NCBI GenBank assembly: GCA_934661375.1 | Contig: CAKUJH010000058.1 | Span: 1 to 10,481 of the forward strand | Length of the DNA: 10,481 nucleotides | Origin: an uncultured Victivallales bacterium | GTDB taxonomy: Bacteria; Verrucomicrobiota; Lentisphaeria; Victivallales; UBA1829 | Direction: 5' to 3' | Shown here: piece after piece, positions 6,936 through 10,481 of the stretch | Layout of the letters: each line of letters starts with the position of its first letter | Position numbering within the stretch: the stretch's first letter is position 1 | Translations under genes and position numbers: made by a program | Notes under the pieces: model-generated | What the model was told of the DNA's origin: nothing | The model's database searches: none | Seen by the model: the letters and a program-made list of their open reading frames with translations, nothing else

Positions 6936-9194
6936 ATGGAGTGGTACAACTGGCTGATTGTGGTGATTCCTGTGGCGTTTGTGCTGGGGATGGCGCTTTA
7001 TGCCCGGAGATACATCCGGGATGTGGTGGATTATCTTTCCGCCGGACGGGTTGCGGGACGTTTTCTGCTGGCAACCGGGGATCTGGCGGCGGCACTGGGG
7101 CTGATTACGCTGGTCGGAAACTGTGAAGCCAATTACAAAACCGGTTTCGCGGTCGGTTACTGGCAGACGTTTTTCATCCCGATTTTCATCTTCATCAATC
7201 TTTCCGGATACTGCATCTACCGGTTTCGGGAAACCCGCGCCATGACCATCGGGCAGTTTCTGGAGATGCGTTACAGCAGGAACTTCCGGGTGTTTGCGAC
7301 GATTCTGCGCACTTCGGCGGAACTGCTGACTAATGCGATCGGTCCGGCAATCGCGGCACGGTTCTTCATGTATCTCTTCAACTGGCCTGCATATGTGGAT
7401 GTCTGCGGTTTCCGGCTGAATGTTTACATGACTCTGATTGTAGTCAGTCTGCTGCTGGCGATTTTCATCATCTGGTCGGGCGGCATGATTGCGTTGATTC
7501 TGACGGATTCGCTGCAGGCGATTCTCTGTTATCCGATTTTCCTGGTGATTGTCGGATTCATCATCTGGAAATTTTCGTGGGACGGTCAGATTACGCCGGT
7601 GCTGTATGACCGTGTGCCGGGTGAAAGTTTCCTGAATCCTTTCGATGTGGAAAATCTGCGCGATTTCAATATCTTTGCGCTGATCGTCGGTTTTTCCGCC
7701 TGGATTCTGAACTGGGCGTCGTGGTACGGCAGCGGACAGGATTCCTCGGCGCGGTCGCCGCACGAACAGAAAATGGCGGGCGTGCTGGGAACGTGGCGCG
7801 GCGGATTCAGCAGCATCATGCTGTTTCTGGTCATGGTGTCGGTGATTGTGTTCATGAATCATCAGGATTTCAGCCCCCAGGGCAAGGTCATCCGCGACAA
7901 CCTGTCGGCGCGTGCCGCTGCGGAAATCATTGCCGATCCCGCTGAACGCGCGGATTTCATCCGCAGTCAGCAGGCGATTCCGGAGCAGAAACACCGGATC
8001 GGCGTGGATCAGCCGCTGTCCATTCAGCAGAATCTGGATACTCCTTACATGGAGAATGCCAAACAGTTTCTGGTGGAGAAGAACGGCGATGCCAAAGGAA
8101 ATTCCATGTTTCAGGAATTCCGCACATTGTATAATCAGACACGGCTTCCGGTGGCGATGCGGACCATGCTGCCGGGGCCGCTGCTGGCGATCTTCTGTGT
8201 CCTTGCCATCATGCTGATGCTTTCGACGGATGACTCGCGGATTTTTGCCTCGGCGCGGACTCTGTCGCAGGACATTGTACTGCCGCTTCTGAAGAAACCG
8301 CCGACGGTGAAACAGCAGCTCTGGCTGATTCGCGGACTGACTCTGTTTGTCGCATTGGTGTTTTTTCTCGGCTCGTTCTTTTTCTCGCAGCTGGATTACA
8401 TCAATCTTTACATCACCATCATGGCGTCGATCTGGACGGGCGGTGCGGGTGCAGTGATGATCGGCGGACTGTATTCGCGGTTCGGCACCACGCAGGGAGC
8501 TTATGCCTCGCTGCTGACGGGTGCGGGCTTTTCCATCGGCGGAATTATTCTGCAGCGGAGCTGGGCGCGTCATGTCTATCCGTTCCTGGACCGCATGGGC
8601 TGGGTTGACAGTCTCGGCAGTTTTCTGGAAACGGTGTCGTCTCCGCTGAATCCATATGTGGTCTGGAAAATGGACCCGGTGAAGTTTCCCGTTAACTCCA
8701 CGGAGATTTTCGCCATCACGATTCTGGCGAGCATTCTGGCGTATGTGCTGATTTCATTCCTGACTCTGAAGAGACCGTTCAATCTGGAATGGATGCTGCA
8801 CCGGGGAGAATACAATGATGAAGGTAAATGTGAACTGAAGGAAAAATGGACTTTGCGGACGGTGTTCCGGCGGCTGGTCGGCATCAGTCCGGAATACACC
8901 CGCGGCGATAAAGCTCTGGCATGGAGCGTGTTCTGTTACAGTTTTGTCTGGAATATCTGCATTGTCTGGGCTGGTTCTCTGATCTGGAATCTGATTTCCC
9001 CGTGGAAGCTGCGCGGCTGGTCCAATTATTTCTGGGTGGTGAATGTGGTGGTGCCGGGAATCATCGGTGTCATCACCAGTATCTGGTTCACCTGGGGCGG
9101 CATCCGGGATATCCGGCAGCTGTTCATTGATCTGAAAAAACGCATTGTCGATTACCGGGACAACGGCACGGTTGACAAAAGCGATCTGCAATAA
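6936..9194 (+). CDS. Sodium:solute symporter (SSS) family transporter
   Basis: A 752-residue, very hydrophobic membrane protein with around 13-15 predicted helices, including about 4-22, 76-96, 120-148, 163-180, 185-212, 243-262, 291-308, 411-430, 464-484, 490-512, 520-540, 592-611, 661-685 and 697-720. SSS hallmarks include the YRFRETRAMTIGQFLEMRYS block (95-114) and MLSTDDSRIFASARTLSQD (428-446), equivalent to the helix-8 segment that helps bind sodium in this family. Family members are usually 450-600 residues. The extra length comes from a polar segment of about 100 residues at 309-410 and from a C-terminal part with about two additional helices after 640. The ATG at 6936 lies 12 bp after the previous stop; the ribosome site is weak (GGA at 6931-6933, AAGG at 6922-6925), suggesting translational coupling. 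It probably imports the sugar or glycan product that the flanking enzymes use; the substrate is inferred only from context. Confidence 0.88.
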   Translation: MEWYNWLIVVIPVAFVLGMALYARRYIRDVVDYLSAGRVAGRFLLATGDLAAALGLITLVGNCEANYKTGFAVGYWQTFFIPIFIFINLSGYCIYRFRETRAMTIGQFLEMRYSRNFRVFATILRTSAELLTNAIGPAIAARFFMYLFNWPAYVDVCGFRLNVYMTLIVVSLLLAIFIIWSGGMIALILTDSLQAILCYPIFLVIVGFIIWKFSWDGQITPVLYDRVPGESFLNPFDVENLRDFNIFALIVGFSAWILNWASWYGSGQDSSARSPHEQKMAGVLGTWRGGFSSIMLFLVMVSVIVFMNHQDFSPQGKVIRDNLSARAAAEIIADPAERADFIRSQQAIPEQKHRIGVDQPLSIQQNLDTPYMENAKQFLVEKNGDAKGNSMFQEFRTLYNQTRLPVAMRTMLPGPLLAIFCVLAIMLMLSTDDSRIFASARTLSQDIVLPLLKKPPTVKQQLWLIRGLTLFVALVFFLGSFFFSQLDYINLYITIMASIWTGGAGAVMIGGLYSRFGTTQGAYASLLTGAGFSIGGIILQRSWARHVYPFLDRMGWVDSLGSFLETVSSPLNPYVVWKMDPVKFPVNSTEIFAITILASILAYVLISFLTLKRPFNLEWMLHRGEYNDEGKCELKEKWTLRTVFRRLVGISPEYTRGDKALAWSVFCYSFVWNICIVWAGSLIWNLISPWKLRGWSNYFWVVNVVVPGIIGVITSIWFTWGGIRDIRQLFIDLKKRIVDYRDNGTVDKSDLQ

Positions 9195-9212
9195 ATCTGG
9201 AGTTTTTTGAGT

Positions 9213-10148
9213 ATGTATGAGTTCAAGCGTTATGAAAAGAATCCGGTTCTGACGGTCGGCGATCTGCCGGAAAAAGCCGGTTATTATCTGCTGAATCCCG
9301 GAGCGGTTCAGTTCCGGGGTGAATTTCTGCTGATGGCGGATGTGTTTCACACGGAAGGCGGGATTGTATTCTGGATGGCGCGCAGTCAGGATGGAGTTCA
9401 TTTCGCCTTCGACCCGAAGCCCGTTGCCATGCCGGAATGTTCCGACGGCTGGGAGGAAAACGGGGCCTACGATCCGCGGATCACGGAAATGGACGGAGTC
9501 TATTACATCGTCTACAACAGTCACAACAACCGGCGCGGAACCCGTCTTGCCATCATGAAGACGACGGATTTCCGAAATTATGAACACGTTTCGTTCGTTT
9601 CCGGCGTCAACAACCGCAACGGCGCCCTGTTCCCGGAAAAGATCAACGGTCTGTACTGCTGTTTCAACCGTCCGTTTGCCGGCGATGAAAAAACTCCGTG
9701 CGCCATGGAAATGTCTTTTTCGCCGGATCTGGTGTTCTGGGGACGGAACCGTGAATCGCTTGCGTCTCGTGCGGCGCACTGGGACGGCATGAAACTGGGA
9801 ATCGGTGCACCGCCGCTCCGCATTGACGAAGGATGGCTGATCATTTATCACGGCGTAGTGGATTCCTGCTGCGGTTCCATTTATTCCATGAGTGCCGCCA
9901 TTCTGGATTACCGCGAACCATGGAAAGTTCTGGCGCGGACCAATAAACCCGTGTTGTTTCCGGAAGCTCCGTATGAAAAGCAGGGGCGTATCACGAACAC
10001 GGTTTTTTCCTGCAATGCTCTGCGGATCGGAGACAATATCCGCATGTATTACGGTGCGGCTGATGCTGTGATCTGCATGGCGGAAATGCCGTTGGCGGAA
10101 ATGGTCAGGGCATGTCATGAGCCGTACTGTTATATGATGCATTACTGA
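9213..10148 (+). CDS. GH130-type beta-1,4-mannoside phosphorylase-like enzyme
   Basis: A 311-residue cytoplasmic protein of the GH130 beta-propeller family. Visible family blocks, numbered from the ATG, are YLLNPGAVQF (N28), GAYDPRIT with Asp87 as the expected general acid, NRNGALFPEKINGLY, MKLGIGAPPLRIDEGWLIIYHGV (Lys194, His213) and MYYGAADAVI. Known GH130 phosphorylases bind phosphate partly through a Lys and a His 19 residues apart; Lys194 and His213 have exactly that spacing, which favours phosphorolysis over hydrolysis. The family acts mainly on beta-1,4- or beta-1,2-mannosides, often Man-GlcNAc or Man-Glc. GGAG at 9199-9202 lies 10 bases before ATG 9213; a TTG at 9207, four bases from the same site, would add two residues. 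The gene follows the symporter by 18 bp and ends the visible operon. The family is confident; the substrate is not. Confidence 0.88.
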   Translation: MYEFKRYEKNPVLTVGDLPEKAGYYLLNPGAVQFRGEFLLMADVFHTEGGIVFWMARSQDGVHFAFDPKPVAMPECSDGWEENGAYDPRITEMDGVYYIVYNSHNNRRGTRLAIMKTTDFRNYEHVSFVSGVNNRNGALFPEKINGLYCCFNRPFAGDEKTPCAMEMSFSPDLVFWGRNRESLASRAAHWDGMKLGIGAPPLRIDEGWLIIYHGVVDSCCGSIYSMSAAILDYREPWKVLARTNKPVLFPEAPYEKQGRITNTVFSCNALRIGDNIRMYYGAADAVICMAEMPLAEMVRACHEPYCYMMHY

Positions 10149-10162
10149 TCGTGAAACTCCGG

Positions 10163-10201
10163 GCTGCATCGTTTCAGACCGACAAGGTCCGATGGTGCAG
10201 C
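10163..10201 (+). repeat. Imperfect stem-loop just after the GH130 gene
   Basis: GCTGC (10163-10167) pairs with GCAGC (10197-10201), ATCG (10168-10171) pairs with CGAT (10190-10193), and GACC (10177-10180) pairs with GGTC (10186-10189), with small bulges on both sides. It begins 14 bases after the GH130 stop codon. There is no uridine run immediately afterwards, so it is not a standard intrinsic terminator; it could protect the 3' end of the operon transcript or be a weak attenuator. Confidence 0.4.
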
Positions 10202-10225
10202 TTCCGGTCCTGAAAACAGCATAAT

Positions 10226-10273
10226 CGGGAAAACAGACTTGATATTTCCATGAAATCTGCGTATGTTTTCCCG
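10226..10273. repeat. Inverted repeat between GH130 and the next gene
   Basis: The arms CGGGAAAA (10226-10233) and TTTTCCCG (10266-10273) are perfect complements. An inner pair, ATTTC (10244-10248) and GAAAT (10252-10256), is centred within one base of the same dyad axis. The nested symmetry could be an RNA hairpin that separates the operon from the next gene, or a binding site upstream of that gene. A weak promoter-like pair, TTGATA (10239-10244), 17 bp and TATGTT (10262-10267), lies inside it. Function is not established. Confidence 0.4.
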
Positions 10274-10332
10274 TCAATGGTGCTGTTGCGTTTTTTGATT
10301 TTTGGAAAATTCCAGCGAAAGGGTACAGGTTT

Positions 10333-10481
10333 ATGGAAGAGACGGCTTTTGGTTTTTATAATGTGGTGCCATGCAGCCCCGGGCAGGAAAAGCTTTTGGC
10401 GGATCAGATGATCGAACTGGAAAAACGGACCGGAATCCGGATCGCGCTTTACACTCTTACTTTGCATCCGGAAGGTTTTCC
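10333..10481 (+). CDS. Start of an unidentified protein, cut by the window edge
   Basis: An open frame from ATG 10333 runs for 49 codons to the end of the window. It starts MEETAFGFYNVVPCSPGQEK and continues with a predicted helix (LLADQMIELEKRTG), then a strand-like IRIALYTLTLHPEGF. AAAGGG at 10318-10323 lies nine bases ahead and can serve as a ribosome site. There is no signal peptide. I do not recognise the family. The alternation of helix and strand, ending in an aromatic/His motif, would fit the first unit of a TIM-barrel enzyme, but this is weak. Orientation and distance (184 bp) suggest that it belongs to the same locus, perhaps as a further operon member or under its own promoter. Confidence 0.6.
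   Translation, partial: MEETAFGFYNVVPCSPGQEKLLADQMIELEKRTGIRIALYTLTLHPEGF

Noticed and set aside
6678..8573. A 631-codon open frame on the minus strand
   Set aside because: It lies antisense across the symporter and the end of the propeller gene. Its translation is rich in Arg, His, Gln and Pro with no recognisable domain, typical of the reverse frame of a GC-biased coding sequence.
8754..10277. A 507-codon open frame on the minus strand
   Set aside because: It is antisense to the symporter 3' end and nearly all of the GH130 gene, both strongly supported by family motifs. Its composition is low-complexity, with no domain or convincing ribosome site.
10303..10314. TGGAA-AA-TTCCA inverted repeat upstream of the last gene
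   Set aside because: With five-base arms in an AT-rich stretch, this is well within chance expectation and has no supporting context.

Overview
The window looks like an accessory carbohydrate locus from a Lentisphaerota (Victivallis-like) bacterium. The lineage call rests on three things. There is a short prepilin-type protein with the HFTLIELLVVIAIIAILAGM leader that is heavily amplified in that phylum. A LamG/CBM9/DUF6067 glycoside-hydrolase-type protein is also present. The genes have moderately GC-rich codon use, whereas the one intergenic promoter region is AT-rich. The placement is inferred from family knowledge and was not tested by search.

Layout: a LacI-family repressor gene lies on the minus strand (13-1050). 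After a 203-bp divergent intergenic region, a tightly packed plus-strand operon follows: a type II/IV pseudopilin-like protein (1254-2024); a secreted 1313-residue LamG + CBM9-like + DUF6067/GH123-like protein (2052-5993); a cytoplasmic beta-propeller glycosidase-like protein (6006-6923); a sodium:solute symporter-family transporter (6936-9194); and a GH130-type mannoside phosphorylase-like enzyme (about 9213-10148). Gaps between these genes are only 12-27 bp. After a 184-bp gap containing inverted repeats, another plus-strand gene starts at 10333 and runs off the window.

The divergent region holds a near-consensus sigma70 promoter (TTGACT, 16 bp, TATAAT) for the operon, with a perfect 12-bp palindrome TCTTACGTAAGA centred just downstream of the -10 box, where transcription should start. 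This is the textbook position for a LacI-family operator. A plausible promoter for the repressor gene lies on the opposite strand.

Working model (inference): the large secreted enzyme binds and trims a glycan outside the cytoplasm, the symporter imports a released oligosaccharide or monosaccharide, and the two cytoplasmic beta-propeller enzymes finish the breakdown, GH130 probably by phosphorolysis. The LacI protein senses a product. The pseudopilin as first gene of the operon is the least explained component. No RNA genes, CRISPR arrays, insertion sequences or broken genes were seen.
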